NCBI RefSeq assembly: GCF_030433645.1 | Contig: NZ_JAROCG010000001.1 | Location: 3,038,001-3,102,000, forward strand | DNA: 64,000 nt | Direction of reading: 5' to 3' | Source of the DNA: Arthrobacter burdickii | GTDB taxonomy: Bacteria; Actinomycetota; Actinomycetes; Actinomycetales; Micrococcaceae | Part shown: positions 20,381 through 28,819 of the stretch, piece by piece | How the letters are laid out: each line of letters begins with the position of its first letter | Numbering within the stretch: the stretch's first letter is position 1 | Notes under the pieces: generated by a model | The model's database searches: none | The model's input: the letters and a program-made list of their open reading frames with translations, nothing else | Told to the model about the DNA's origin: nothing | Position numbers and translations under genes: made by a program

Positions 20381-21948
20381 GGCTGCTGGGCCTTTCCGGA
20401 AGCGTCAGGTCCACTGCCGGCTTCGACGTGTGCGTTCTTGGCGGCGGGATCCTCGTCCGGGGTGTTCCCTGGCGGGCCGTCCGGGGCGCCACCCTGGCTG
20501 CCGGCCGGCGCCGGCGGGGCGGGGAGGGCCCGGGCCACACGATCCCCGAGGAAGCGCAGTCCTGCGCCGTTCGAGGACTTGAGCAGGACGATGTCACCCG
20601 GCTCCAGCTCGGCGGCGAGCAGCCGCTCGGCGGCCTCGACGTCGTCGACGTGGACGGCCTCGCTCCCCCAGGAACCCTCGAGCACGGCGCCGTTGAACAG
20701 CGCCCGGGTGTTGGGTCCCACGCAGATGAGCTTCGAGATGTTCAGGCGCACCACCACGCGGCCCAGGAGGTCGTGCTCCTCGATGGAGCGGTCCCCGAGC
20801 TCGAGCATCTCGCCGAGCACCGCCCAGGTCCTGCGGCGTCCGCGGCCGAGTTCGGCGAGCGTCCGGAGCGCTGCGCGCATCGACTCGGGATTGGCGTTGT
20901 AGGCGTCGTTGATCACGGTCACGCCGTCGGCGCGATCGGTGCGCTCCATGCGCCAGCGGCTCGCCGCGGCCTGCTCCCGGAGGCTCGACGCGATGCGCTC
21001 CGGGGCGCAGCCGAGCTCGTAGGCGACGGTCGCCGCCGCGAGCAGGTTGGTCGTGTGGTGCAGGCCGAGGAGCGGCGAGACGACGTCGTGCTCGCTGCCG
21101 TCGGGAAAGACCAGCAGGAAGGAGGGGTTGCCGTCGGCGTTCGTGGTGCTGTTGCGCGCCCGGACCACGTCCGCGTCCGCCGCGAAGTCCTCCGAGGACG
21201 TGAAGAACGCTGTCCGCGCACGGGTACGCCCCTGCATCGCGAGGACGCGCTCGTCGTCCGCGTTGATGACGGCCGTGCCGGACGGTGCGAGGGCCTCGAA
21301 GAGTTCACCCTTGGCCCGGGCGATGTTCTCGACCCCGCCGAACTCGCCCGCATGCGCCGATCCGACGCCGAGCACGACGCCGACGTCGGGCTGGACGAGC
21401 GATGCGAGGTACGCGATGTGTCCCGGCTTGGTGGCACCCATCTCGATGACGAGGTACCGCGTGTCCCACCCTGCTTCGAAGACGGTCAGCGGAACCCCGA
21501 CCTCGCCGTTGTAGGAGCCGCGCGGCGCGACCGTCGGCCCCTCCGCCGCCAGGATGCCGGCAAGGAGGTCCTTGGTGGTGGTCTTCCCTGCCGAGCCGGT
21601 GATGCCGATGACGGTCACCTCTCCGTTCCCGCGGAGCCGGCGGACCGTCTCGGCGGCCAGCTCGCCCATCGCGAGGACGGCATCGGGCACGACGACGGCG
21701 GCGAACGGCGTCCCGTCGGGACGGGAGACCTCGCGCTCGGCCAGCGCCAGGACGGCCCCGCGTTCGAAGGCGGCTCCCAGGAAGAGGTGCCCGTCGGACT
21801 CCTCGCCGGGCTTGGCGACGAACAGGGACCCGGGCACGCACTCGCGGGAGTCGGTGGCTGCGGAGGTGACGGTGATGGAGGTGGTTCCGGCTCCCACCAG
21901 GACACCGCCCGTGAGTGCCGCGATCTCGGCTGCGCTGAATTCAATCAT
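20377..21948 (-). CDS. murF: UDP-MurNAc-tripeptide--D-alanyl-D-alanine ligase
   Basis: Adds the D-Ala-D-Ala dipeptide. It is 523 residues long. The N-terminal domain starts [15 protein letters not shown], the ATP loop is [17 protein letters not shown] near residue 112, and [12 protein letters not shown] near residue 350 is the family motif. The last 50 residues are a Pro/Gly/Asp-rich, probably disordered tail. The ddl gene for the dipeptide is not in this cluster. It begins six bases after the murE stop. Confidence 0.97.
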   Translation of the reverse strand: MIEFSAAEIAALTGGVLVGAGTTSITVTSAATDSRECVPGSLFVAKPGEESDGHLFLGAAFERGAVLALAEREVSRPDGTPFAAVVVPDAVLAMGELAAETVRRLRGNGEVTVIGITGSAGKTTTKDLLAGILAAEGPTVAPRGSYNGEVGVPLTVFEAGWDTRYLVIEMGATKPGHIAYLASLVQPDVGVVLGVGSAHAGEFGGVENIARAKGELFEALAPSGTAVINADDERVLAMQGRTRARTAFFTSSEDFAADADVVRARNSTTNADGNPSFLLVFPDGSEHDVVSPLLGLHHTTNLLAAATVAYELGCAPERIASSLREQAAASRWRMERTDRADGVTVINDAYNANPESMRAALRTLAELGRGRRRTWAVLGEMLELGDRSIEEHDLLGRVVVRLNISKLICVGPNTRALFNGAVLEGSWGSEAVHVDDVEAAERLLAAELEPGDIVLLKSSNGAGLRFLGDRVARALPAPPAPAGSQGGAPDGPPGNTPDEDPAAKNAHVEAGSGPDASGKAQQP

Positions 21949-21954
21949 GACGGT

Positions 21955-23595
21955 TCAGGACTCTATCCCGGAGGCGGAAAGCACAGAGAATCCGTGCCTT
22001 GTCAACGCGGACCGCAATTCGACGCGGTCGTCGAGGGACAGGTTCACGCCCTTCACTTCCTGCCACACCTCGTGGCCGCGCCCGGCGATGATGATGGTGT
22101 CCGAGGGCGTTGCGAGGGCGACGGCACGGTCGATGGCATCGGCGCGCGGGAAGACCTCGAGCACCTCGCAGTCGAGTCCCTCCTCCCGGACGGCCGCATC
22201 CGCACCCGACCGGACGGCGGCCCGGATGACGGCGTCGTCCTCGTCGTGCGGGTCGTCATCCGTCACGATCAGGATGTCCGAGAGCCGCGCTCCCACGGCA
22301 CCCATGATGGGGCGCTTCGTCTCGTCACGCTGGCCGGTGGCCCCGAACACGGAGATGACCCGGCCGCCCGGCCGGCGGACCGAGGCGAGGGTCCGCTCGA
22401 GGGCGTCGGGGTTGTGCGCGAAATCGACGATCGCGGCGGGGTTCTCGCCGATGAGCTGCATGCGTCCGGGCACTTCGGTGGTGAAGGGATCGTGCGCATC
22501 CAGCGCGCGCTGGATATCCTCCACAGCGACCCCCGACGCGAGGACCATGATCGTCGCGAGGGCTGCATTGGAGATGTTGAACGTCCCGGGCAGGCCGGTA
22601 CGGACGCGGAGGTGTTCCCCCGTGCGCCCCGCCAGGACGAACGCGTGGCCGAGGCCGCTCGGTCCGACGCCTGTCACCGTCCAGTCCGCTGCTGGGTCTC
22701 CCCCGTCCTCGCCGGTCCGCACTGTCAGGACGGGCACATCGGCCGCGTCGGCGAGCCTGCGGCCCCAGACGTCGTCGACCAGCACCACGGCCCGGCGGCA
22801 GCGCTCTGCCGTGAAGAGTGTGGCCTTGACGGCGAAGTAGTCCTCCATGGTCCCGTGCAGGTCGAGGTGGTCCTGCGTGAGGTTGGTGAAGCCGGCGACG
22901 TCGAAGCGCACGCCGTCGACGCGACCGAACTCCAGTGCGTGCGAGGAGACCTCCATGGAGGCCGCGTCGAGGCCCCGCTCCCGCATCAGCGCGAGGAGGG
23001 AGTGCACCTGCGGCGACTCCGGCGTGGTGAGGGCGCTGGGAATGGCGTCGGCGCCGGCGCGGATCTCGATGGTGCCGATGAGTCCGGTGGACCTGCCGAG
23101 CGCTTCGAGGAGTGCATTGAGGAAGTAGGTGGAGGTGGTCTTCCCGTTCGTTCCGGTGATGCCGAACAGGGCCGGAGGAGCACCTGCCCGGTCGTCCTGG
23201 CGACCGGAGAAGATCTCCCGGGCGAGCGGTCCCACCGCATGCCGGGGATCGGGGACGACGACGACCGGCGGCATCCGCAGGTCGACGCCGCCGCCACGGG
23301 CCGCCTCGGCCACGATGCGGGCGCCCGACTCGTCCGTCAGGATCGCGAGTGCGCCTGCCCGGACGGCCTGCACCGCGAACTCGGCGCCGTGCCGGGCCGC
23401 GCCGGGCAGGGCCGCATAGACATCGCCGGGGAGGACCGACCGCGAGTCGAGGGTGATGCCGGTGACGGTGGGAAGCCCGTCCTGCGCCGCCGGACCGACG
23501 CCGGCGGCGGCGAGGGCCGCCGAGAGCTCGACCGGGTGCGGGGCGCGCGGCCGCATCAGGGAGGCGGGGGCCCCCTGCGAAGTGTTCAGTTGCAC
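21955..23595 (-). CDS. murE: UDP-MurNAc-L-Ala-D-Glu ligase, probably L-lysine adding
   Basis: Adds the third residue of the stem peptide. It is 546 residues from a GTG at 23595. The ATP loop [19 protein letters not shown] is at about residues 147-165. The specificity loop of diaminopimelate enzymes, DNPR, is replaced here by DDDPHDED (residues 446-453), removing the arginine that binds the extra carboxylate. This fits L-lysine at position 3, as in Micrococcaceae, but the substrate is inferred. The first 20 residues may be over-long. It lies 18 bases downstream of ftsI. Confidence 0.96.
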   Translation of the reverse strand: MQLNTSQGAPASLMRPRAPHPVELSAALAAAGVGPAAQDGLPTVTGITLDSRSVLPGDVYAALPGAARHGAEFAVQAVRAGALAILTDESGARIVAEAARGGGVDLRMPPVVVVPDPRHAVGPLAREIFSGRQDDRAGAPPALFGITGTNGKTTSTYFLNALLEALGRSTGLIGTIEIRAGADAIPSALTTPESPQVHSLLALMRERGLDAASMEVSSHALEFGRVDGVRFDVAGFTNLTQDHLDLHGTMEDYFAVKATLFTAERCRRAVVLVDDVWGRRLADAADVPVLTVRTGEDGGDPAADWTVTGVGPSGLGHAFVLAGRTGEHLRVRTGLPGTFNISNAALATIMVLASGVAVEDIQRALDAHDPFTTEVPGRMQLIGENPAAIVDFAHNPDALERTLASVRRPGGRVISVFGATGQRDETKRPIMGAVGARLSDILIVTDDDPHDEDDAVIRAAVRSGADAAVREEGLDCEVLEVFPRADAIDRAVALATPSDTIIIAGRGHEVWQEVKGVNLSLDDRVELRSALTRHGFSVLSASGIES

Positions 23596-23613
23596 GGTGC
23601 TGTGGCCTCCGGG

Positions 23614-25404
23614 TCAGTATTCGACCGGGTAGATGTCCGGCTTCGTCGTCGAGGCCGGAACGTTGTTCGAGTTGAGGACCTGCTTCATGACCTTCTGGAA
23701 GGACAGACCGGGGATCAGGTAGTACAGGTCACCCTGGGGACGCTGGAGCGTGACCACCACGACGTACTTGGGATCCTCGATCGGCGCGATCCCGGCATAG
23801 GACAGAGTGTAGCCGTCGTAGCCGCCGGTGGCGCCGGGGGCCTCGGCCGTGCCGGTCTTCGACCCGACCCGGTACTGGTCGAGCTCGCCGGACTTGCCGG
23901 AGCCCTCCTCGGTGACCGTCTCGAGCATCTTCCGCGTCTCGGCCGCGGTCTCCTCGGACACGACCCGCGTGCCCTCCGCCTCGGGCACCTTGTGCTCGGT
24001 GCCGTCCGGGTCGATGTAGGCGTCGATCAGGCGGGGCTGCAGGCGCACGCCGTCGTTCGCGATCGTCTGGTACACCATCGCGGTGTGCAGGGCGGTCTGC
24101 GTGAGCCCCTGCCCGAAGAGGACCGTGTACTGCTGGCGGTCGTCCCAGCTGTCCGGGGTGGTGAGCAGGCCCTGGTTCTCCTCGCCGAGTCCCGTGCCGA
24201 GCGGCTCGCCGATGCCGAACTTCTTGAGCCAGTCGTAGCGCTCCTGCTTGGTCAGCTTCTGGCCGATCTGCACGGTTCCGGTGTTCATCGACTTCGCCAG
24301 GATGCCAGCGGCCGTCCGCTTCTCGGTCCCGTGCTCCCACGCGTCCTTGAACGTCTGGTCGCCCACCGTGTAGCGGTTGTCGAGGACGAACTTCGACGTC
24401 GGCTCGATGAGTCCCTGCTCGAGGGCTGCCGCCATGGTGATGACCTTGGTCGTCGAGCCGGGCTCGAAGGAGGCGCTGACGGAGTTCGGGCTGCGCTTGT
24501 CGGCCGGTGTCGCCTCGGGATCGTTCGGGTCGAGCGTCGTCGACTCGGCCATCGCGCGGATGGCGCCGGTCTCCGTCTCGACGACGACGATGTTGCCCCA
24601 TTCGGCGTTGTAGTCCTTCACCTGGGAGGCGATGGTCTGCTGCGCGAACCACTGGAGGTCCTGGTCGATCGTGAGGCGCACGCTCTCGCCGTCGACGGCC
24701 GGCACGTCCTCGTTGGTCGCGTAGGGGATGCGGATGCCGTCGCCGCCGATCTCGAAGGTGCGGCTGCCGGCCTCTCCCGTGAGCTGGTCGTCGAGGGAGA
24801 CCTCGAGCCCGGACCGGGGCGCGCCGTCCGCGCCCACGTACCCGATGACGGACCCTGCGACCGGGCCCGCCGGGTAGGTGCGCACACTGGTCTTGTCGGC
24901 GTAGACACCGGGGATGCCGACGGCCAGGGCGCGGTCCTTGACCTCGGGGGTCACCGACTTCGCGACGTAGTTAAAGCTCTTGTCCCCCATGATGGAGCCC
25001 TTGAGGGTCTCGGCGTCGATGCCGAGGACGGCCGAGAGTTCGGCGAAGCCCTGGTCGATCGGGATGTCCGTCTCGCGCTCGTCCGCATCGGGGACGCTGC
25101 GGTCGAATTCCTCGACGGCGCTCAGGCGCTGGTCCACGACGATGTCGTAGCGCTCGACGCTCCGGGCGAAGTACTTGCCGTTCATGTCGACGATGGACCC
25201 GCGGATCGGCTGCACGGCCGTGGTGGTGAGCCGTTTGGACAGGCCCGCCTGCGCCATCCCGTTGAGGTCGAGCGCCTGCAGCTGGAACAGGCGCACCCCG
25301 AGGACCAGGAGCAGCACGAGGACGAAGGCCAGCCCCACACGGAGCCGGGTCGAGCCGAGGGCCAGGCGCAGGCTGTCAGGGCTGCCGGTGCGTGCAGGGG
25401 TCAC
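23614..25404 (-). CDS. ftsI: septal penicillin-binding protein 3 (FtsI/PbpB)
   Basis: Class B PBP, the transpeptidase of the divisome. It is 596 residues: a short cytoplasmic tail, one membrane helix at about residues 21-41, a dimerisation domain (QPIRGSIVDMNG near 65), then the transpeptidase domain. All three active-site motifs are visible: S317-T-T-K, S372-M-N and K516-T-G. The start ATG at 25404 follows ftsL by 54 bases. No PASTA domain is present, unlike some Gram-positive homologues. Confidence 0.98.
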   Translation of the reverse strand: MTPARTGSPDSLRLALGSTRLRVGLAFVLVLLLVLGVRLFQLQALDLNGMAQAGLSKRLTTTAVQPIRGSIVDMNGKYFARSVERYDIVVDQRLSAVEEFDRSVPDADERETDIPIDQGFAELSAVLGIDAETLKGSIMGDKSFNYVAKSVTPEVKDRALAVGIPGVYADKTSVRTYPAGPVAGSVIGYVGADGAPRSGLEVSLDDQLTGEAGSRTFEIGGDGIRIPYATNEDVPAVDGESVRLTIDQDLQWFAQQTIASQVKDYNAEWGNIVVVETETGAIRAMAESTTLDPNDPEATPADKRSPNSVSASFEPGSTTKVITMAAALEQGLIEPTSKFVLDNRYTVGDQTFKDAWEHGTEKRTAAGILAKSMNTGTVQIGQKLTKQERYDWLKKFGIGEPLGTGLGEENQGLLTTPDSWDDRQQYTVLFGQGLTQTALHTAMVYQTIANDGVRLQPRLIDAYIDPDGTEHKVPEAEGTRVVSEETAAETRKMLETVTEEGSGKSGELDQYRVGSKTGTAEAPGATGGYDGYTLSYAGIAPIEDPKYVVVVTLQRPQGDLYYLIPGLSFQKVMKQVLNSNNVPASTTKPDIYPVEY

Positions 25405-25458
25405 GGAGGAATCCTTGTCGATCAGTACGTGCAGGGCGGAGAGCGGCGGGTATGCCTG

Positions 25459-26142
25459 CTACTGGTCCGAGCCGAGCTGCTCGGGGCCCGGGATCGTCCC
25501 CGAGGCCGAGCTGTCCGCTGCGACATCCAGGTCCGCGGTCCCGGGGTCCGCACCGGACAGCCCGGCGTCGCTCTCCACGCCTGCGGGCGCAGCCTCCTCG
25601 GGCGTTTCGACCGGTGCCTCGACGGCTACCGGGGCCGGCTGCTCGGTGACGAGCTTCGGAGCGGCGATCAGCACTTCGGGCTTGGGACTGTCCGTCGCGG
25701 GTTCCGGGGTGCCCGTCACCTTCTTCGAATCCAGCTCGATGGTCCCGAAGGTCGGGGAGGAGACCATGCCGAGTTTCGTGGCGGCGGCCGCCAGGTTCTG
25801 CGGCGCCTCCTTGCCCTCGATCTCGAGGACCAGGGCCTCGTTCTGCTGGCTCAGGGCGACCTGCTGGTTCCGGAGCTGCACCAGTTCGTACTGGGTGCCC
25901 GAGACGGAGATATTGAGCATGAGGACTGCGGCCAGCGCGGCAGCCAGCACGAGCAGGCTGAAGACCGCGAAGGGCACCTTGCGACGGGTCGGCCGCGCGG
26001 GCACGACCGACAGCGGGGTCCGGGGCTTCGGGGACGTTCCTGCGTAGCGTCCCGCGAGCCGCTCGGGCGCGACGGCGAGAGCGCCGTGTCCCGAGAAGGC
26101 CGCAGCGCTGTGTCGCTTCTCAACGGTCAGTGCCTGGCTCAT
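25459..26142 (-). CDS. ftsL: FtsL-like divisome protein with long acidic C-terminal tail
   Basis: Bitopic protein between rsmH and ftsI, the FtsL position. Of its 227 residues, about 1-53 are a basic cytoplasmic tail and 56-78 a membrane helix ([21 protein letters not shown], 20 of them hydrophobic). A short coiled coil follows ([25 protein letters not shown], about 84-108, heptad-like) with the [10 protein letters not shown] motif. The last 100 residues are an acidic Pro/Ala/Glu-rich extracellular tail not seen in enterobacterial FtsL. ATGA overlaps the rsmH stop. Sequence is poorly conserved in this family, so the call leans on position and architecture. Confidence 0.85.
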   Translation of the reverse strand: MSQALTVEKRHSAAAFSGHGALAVAPERLAGRYAGTSPKPRTPLSVVPARPTRRKVPFAVFSLLVLAAALAAVLMLNISVSGTQYELVQLRNQQVALSQQNEALVLEIEGKEAPQNLAAAATKLGMVSSPTFGTIELDSKKVTGTPEPATDSPKPEVLIAAPKLVTEQPAPVAVEAPVETPEEAAPAGVESDAGLSGADPGTADLDVAADSSASGTIPGPEQLGSDQ

Positions 26143-27146
26143 CTGGTGTTCCTGTCGACGGGTCCTGCTTTGATTCGTTCAACTGCCCGCAGCTTGGCCG
26201 ATGCCGCCCTGGGATTCTCCTCGATCTCCGCCGCCGTCGGCGCTTCGGTGCCACGCGTCAGGGAGCGGAGATAGGCCTTGTGTTCCTCGAGCTCCACCGG
26301 GAAACCGACGGGTGCGGAGGACTTCGTCCCTGCGAAGAAGGCGCTCTTGACGATGCGGTCCTCGAGGGAGTGGTAGGACATCGCGACGACACGGCCGCCG
26401 GTCACGATCGAGTCGATGGCAGCGGGCACAGCGCGCTCGAGAACGGTCAGCTCCTCGTTGACCTCGATGCGCAGGGCCTGGAAGGTGCGCTTCGCGGGGT
26501 GTCCCCCGGTGCGTGCTGCAGCTGCGGGCACGACCCCGCGGATGACGTCCACCAGCTGCGCGGTGGTCCGGAAGGGTTCGATCTGCCGGGCCTGCACGAT
26601 CGCCGTCGCGATCCGCCCGGCGAACTTCTCCTCGCCCCAGGTCCGGATGATGCGGAGGAGGTCCTCCGCAGCGTAGGTGTTGACGACCTCGGCCGCGGTG
26701 ATCCCCCGGCTCGTGTCCATGCGCATGTCGAGCGGCGCGTCGTAGGAGTAGGCGAACCCGCGGTCCCGCTCGTCCAGCTGCAGGGACGAGACACCGAGGT
26801 CGAACAGGACGCCGTCGACTCCGTCGATGCCGAGGTCGGCCAGGACGTCGGGCAGCTCGTCGTACACGGCGTGCACCAGGTCCGTGCGGTCGGAGAAGGG
26901 GGCGAGCCGCTCGCCGGCGAGTCCGAGGGCCTCGGTGTCACGGTCGATGCCAACGAGGTGGGCCTGGGGGAACCGCTCGAGCATGCTCTCGGAGTGCCCG
27001 CCCATTCCGAGGGTGGCATCGACCACCACGGCCCGGCGTCCGGCGGATTCCGCGGAGGCGACGGCTGGAGCGATGAGGGATACGCAGCGGTCGCGGAGGA
27101 CGGGAATGTGGCGCTCACCCGTCGGCCGGTCATCCCCCATGCGCAC
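26139..27146 (-). CDS. rsmH: 16S rRNA (cytosine1402-N4)-methyltransferase
   Basis: Methylates C1402 in 16S rRNA with S-adenosylmethionine. It is 335 residues. [13 protein letters not shown] lies near the start, the SAM motif [14 protein letters not shown] near residue 43, [19 protein letters not shown] near 116 and [10 protein letters not shown] near 266. The ATG at 27146 is used; another lies two codons on. A 260-base gap, holding a strong RNA hairpin, separates it from mraZ. Confidence 0.98.
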   Translation of the reverse strand: MRMGDDRPTGERHIPVLRDRCVSLIAPAVASAESAGRRAVVVDATLGMGGHSESMLERFPQAHLVGIDRDTEALGLAGERLAPFSDRTDLVHAVYDELPDVLADLGIDGVDGVLFDLGVSSLQLDERDRGFAYSYDAPLDMRMDTSRGITAAEVVNTYAAEDLLRIIRTWGEEKFAGRIATAIVQARQIEPFRTTAQLVDVIRGVVPAAAARTGGHPAKRTFQALRIEVNEELTVLERAVPAAIDSIVTGGRVVAMSYHSLEDRIVKSAFFAGTKSSAPVGFPVELEEHKAYLRSLTRGTEAPTAAEIEENPRAASAKLRAVERIKAGPVDRNTR

Positions 27147-27253
27147 TCTCTCCCCTGCAGCTCGTCATACAGCTCGTCATACATCGTCTCGGTGTGTGCA
27201 GGCTGTCGGGAGGAAGCTCCGCCTTCTTAGATCAGATCCCCATCCGGCCGGAA

Positions 27254-27299
27254 GGTCGTCGCCTGGCTTCGGGGAAGTGAAGCCAGGAGTTCGACCACC
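27254..27299 (-). ncRNA. candidate mraW-type RNA motif in the mraZ-rsmH leader
   Basis: Read on the minus strand, an inner 9-bp perfect stem (27279-27287 with 27262-27270) closes an 8-base ACTTCCCC loop. An outer stem of 8 positions, one mismatched (27292-27299 with 27254-27261), is set off by a one-sided 4-base bulge. It lies in the non-coding gap about 110 bases before rsmH. A conserved actinobacterial structure called the mraW RNA motif is known from leaders of this gene, and position and hairpin form fit. I have not been able to align it to the published model. Confidence 0.5.
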
Positions 27300-27406
27300 G
27301 GCGGCTGGAGATCTCATCCAAGGGACGTTGCCCATCCGCGTCGTCGTTGCTGCGTCCGTGCCCTGCTGGTCCTGCTCGTCGTGCTGGTCGTACTGGTGGT
27401 ACCGAG

Positions 27407-27838
27407 TCAGATGATGCCCGGGAAGGCATCCTCATCCGTGTCGGAGAAGGCGGCCTCCTTCTCGTCGAGATAGGATTCCCATGCCTCCGCCGCCCAGATC
27501 TCTGCGCGGCTTCCTGCGCCGATGACCGCGAGGTCCCGGTCCAGTCCCGCGTAGCTCCTGAGTGCCGGCGGGATGGTGATCCTCCCCTGCTTGTCGGGAA
27601 CCTCGTCGGAGGCTCCTGACAGGAAGATGCGGTTGTAGTCCCTCGCCTGGCGTGACGAGATCGGTGCCGCGCGCATCTGCTCGTGAACCCTTTCGAACTC
27701 ACTCATGCTGAACACGTAGATGCACCGTTCCTGACCCCTTGTGAGGACCAGCCCCTCGCTCAGTTCCTCCCGGAACTTCGCAGGAAGGATGAGCCTGCCC
27801 TTCTCGTCGAGGCGGGGGGTGTGAGTTCCGAGGAACAT
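27407..27838 (-). CDS. mraZ: transcriptional regulator MraZ
   Basis: DNA-binding protein of the SpoVT/AbrB fold that controls the dcw operon, usually repressing it. It is 143 residues with two repeats of the fold: [22 protein letters not shown] at residues 1-22 (split as [16 protein letters not shown] and ILPAKF) and [18 protein letters not shown] near residue 80. It is the first gene of the cluster, and three evenly spaced GTGGRG boxes lie 60-85 bases upstream of its start. Confidence 0.97.
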   Translation of the reverse strand: MFLGTHTPRLDEKGRLILPAKFREELSEGLVLTRGQERCIYVFSMSEFERVHEQMRAAPISSRQARDYNRIFLSGASDEVPDKQGRITIPPALRSYAGLDRDLAVIGAGSRAEIWAAEAWESYLDEKEAAFSDTDEDAFPGII

Positions 27839-27889
27839 CCCTGACCGCCTGTTCTGAGTCCGCCAAGCCCAGCCCGGTGCTGCCTTGCT

Positions 27890-27929
27890 CTTATATTCCC
27901 CACTTTACTCCACAACTCTCCACGGTCAA
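27890..27929 (-). promoter_or_regulatory. mraZ promoter with three MraZ-type boxes
   Basis: On the minus strand, GTGGAG, GTGGAG and GTGGGG occur with exactly 10-bp spacing (plus-strand positions 27918-27923, 27908-27913, 27898-27903). They are followed by a TATAAG -10-like hexamer at 27895-27890. Repeated TGGGN/GTGGAG boxes at one-turn spacing are the known binding site of MraZ oligomers. TTGACC lies just upstream (27929-27924). The -35 assignment is uncertain because the spacing to TATAAG is too long. Autoregulation is the expected mode. Confidence 0.72.
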
Positions 27930-28117
27930 CGCAGCCTGGCGCGGCGCGGCGCGTGTCGCTCCTCCCGTGGTCCGGGGCCTTTCCGGCACCGGCGGGGGCC
28001 AGGCCGGGGGCGTTTCCGGGGAGGAGAGTGGAGGGCGCGGTGGAAGGGCTCCCGGAGCTGCCGTGAGCCTGCGCCGGACCTGCGGCGAAGCTGCAGTGAC
28101 GTTGCGTCGAAGCTGCG

Positions 28118-28153
28118 CAAAAAAGAAAGAACCCGCCGTGGCGGGTTCTTTCT
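28118..28153 (-). terminator. intrinsic terminator of the DUF3040 gene
   Basis: A 14-bp perfect inverted repeat (28124-28137 with 28140-28153) with a tiny loop is followed on the minus strand by TTTTTT (28123-28118). It is the most canonical rho-independent terminator in the window. It insulates the dcw cluster promoter from upstream transcription. Confidence 0.92.
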
Positions 28154-28211
28154 GGGCGTTCCGGCAGCACGTGCCGTCAGCAGGAGTACAGGCGGCGGAC
28201 GCCGCCCCGGT

Positions 28212-28589
28212 CTAGGTCTGGTCGCGCTTCCGCTCGTCCCACTTGTCCTCCAGGCTGGACATGAATCCGGTCTTGCCACCGGACGCCGCCTTCGAGGGCT
28301 TGCCCATCGGCTGCCCTGCCTCCACCTGCCTGGACTTCGTGGTCGCGAAATACACTCCGCCGCCCATGATCAGGAAGCCGACCACCCCGATGAAGATGTT
28401 CTGGTAGACGATCCCTGCGAGAAGGACGAGGATTCCGGCGATCGTGATGAGCGATCCGATGACGAGACGCCGGGTCGACATCGACTTCCGGGTGTCCGAG
28501 GCCATCGAGTGCGCGAATTTCGGATCGTCGGCATGCAACTGCTGTTCAAGCTGATCAAGCAACCTCTGCTCGTGTTCCGAGAGTGCCAT
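28212..28589 (-). CDS. DUF3040 membrane protein
   Basis: A 125-residue actinobacterial DUF3040 protein of unknown function. The conserved LSEHEQRLLDQLEQQLHADDP N-terminus (residues 3-23) is followed by two membrane helices at about residues 41-60 and 66-83, and a basic tail. Mycobacterial Rv2169c, near the dcw cluster and pknL group, is the same family, so gene order is conserved. The ATG follows AAGGAGGCGGTC, a strong ribosome-binding site. A possible promoter (TTGCAC, 16 bases, TAGTCT) lies at 28761-28734, giving a leader of about 140 bases. Confidence 0.9.
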   Translation of the reverse strand: MALSEHEQRLLDQLEQQLHADDPKFAHSMASDTRKSMSTRRLVIGSLITIAGILVLLAGIVYQNIFIGVVGFLIMGGGVYFATTKSRQVEAGQPMGKPSKAASGGKTGFMSSLEDKWDERKRDQT

Positions 28590-28819
28590 GACCGCCTCCT
28601 TGATATGGGTACCAACGTTCCTTCACCCCACCAACGTTTCGAACGCGGACCAGGTTCCCGGCGGAAGGGTCATTGACCACGGGCTCCGGAGAAGAGATTT
28701 GCGTACTCCACGGCAGTTGGGCTACCGGGTTAAAGACTAGTTTGCTACGGGGTAGGTGCAAAGTCACAATGCGGGGTTGATTGGCCGTTCCGGCGAATGC
28801 TATTCGCCTTCGGATCGGC

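Larger units (their letters stand above)
27839..28211. other. intergenic region between mraZ and the DUF3040 gene
   Basis: A gap of 373 bases with no credible gene. It carries the mraZ promoter and boxes at 27890-27929. Then comes about 190 bases of GC-rich sequence with no clear signal, then the terminator of the DUF3040 gene at 28118-28153. Open frames across it on both strands lack ribosome-binding sites and family features. Confidence 0.7.

Noticed and set aside
20371..26274. A 1967-codon open frame on the plus strand, and a 1504-codon one at 2736-7250
   Set aside because: Both run antisense to dcw genes or dnaE-rluD, have Val/Asp/Gly/His/Arg-rich composition typical of complementary frames in high-GC genes, and show no domain.
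27147..27406. A gene in the mraZ-rsmH gap
   Set aside because: Frames across it are extensions or shadows without ribosome-binding sites; an RNA hairpin explains the conserved-looking part better.
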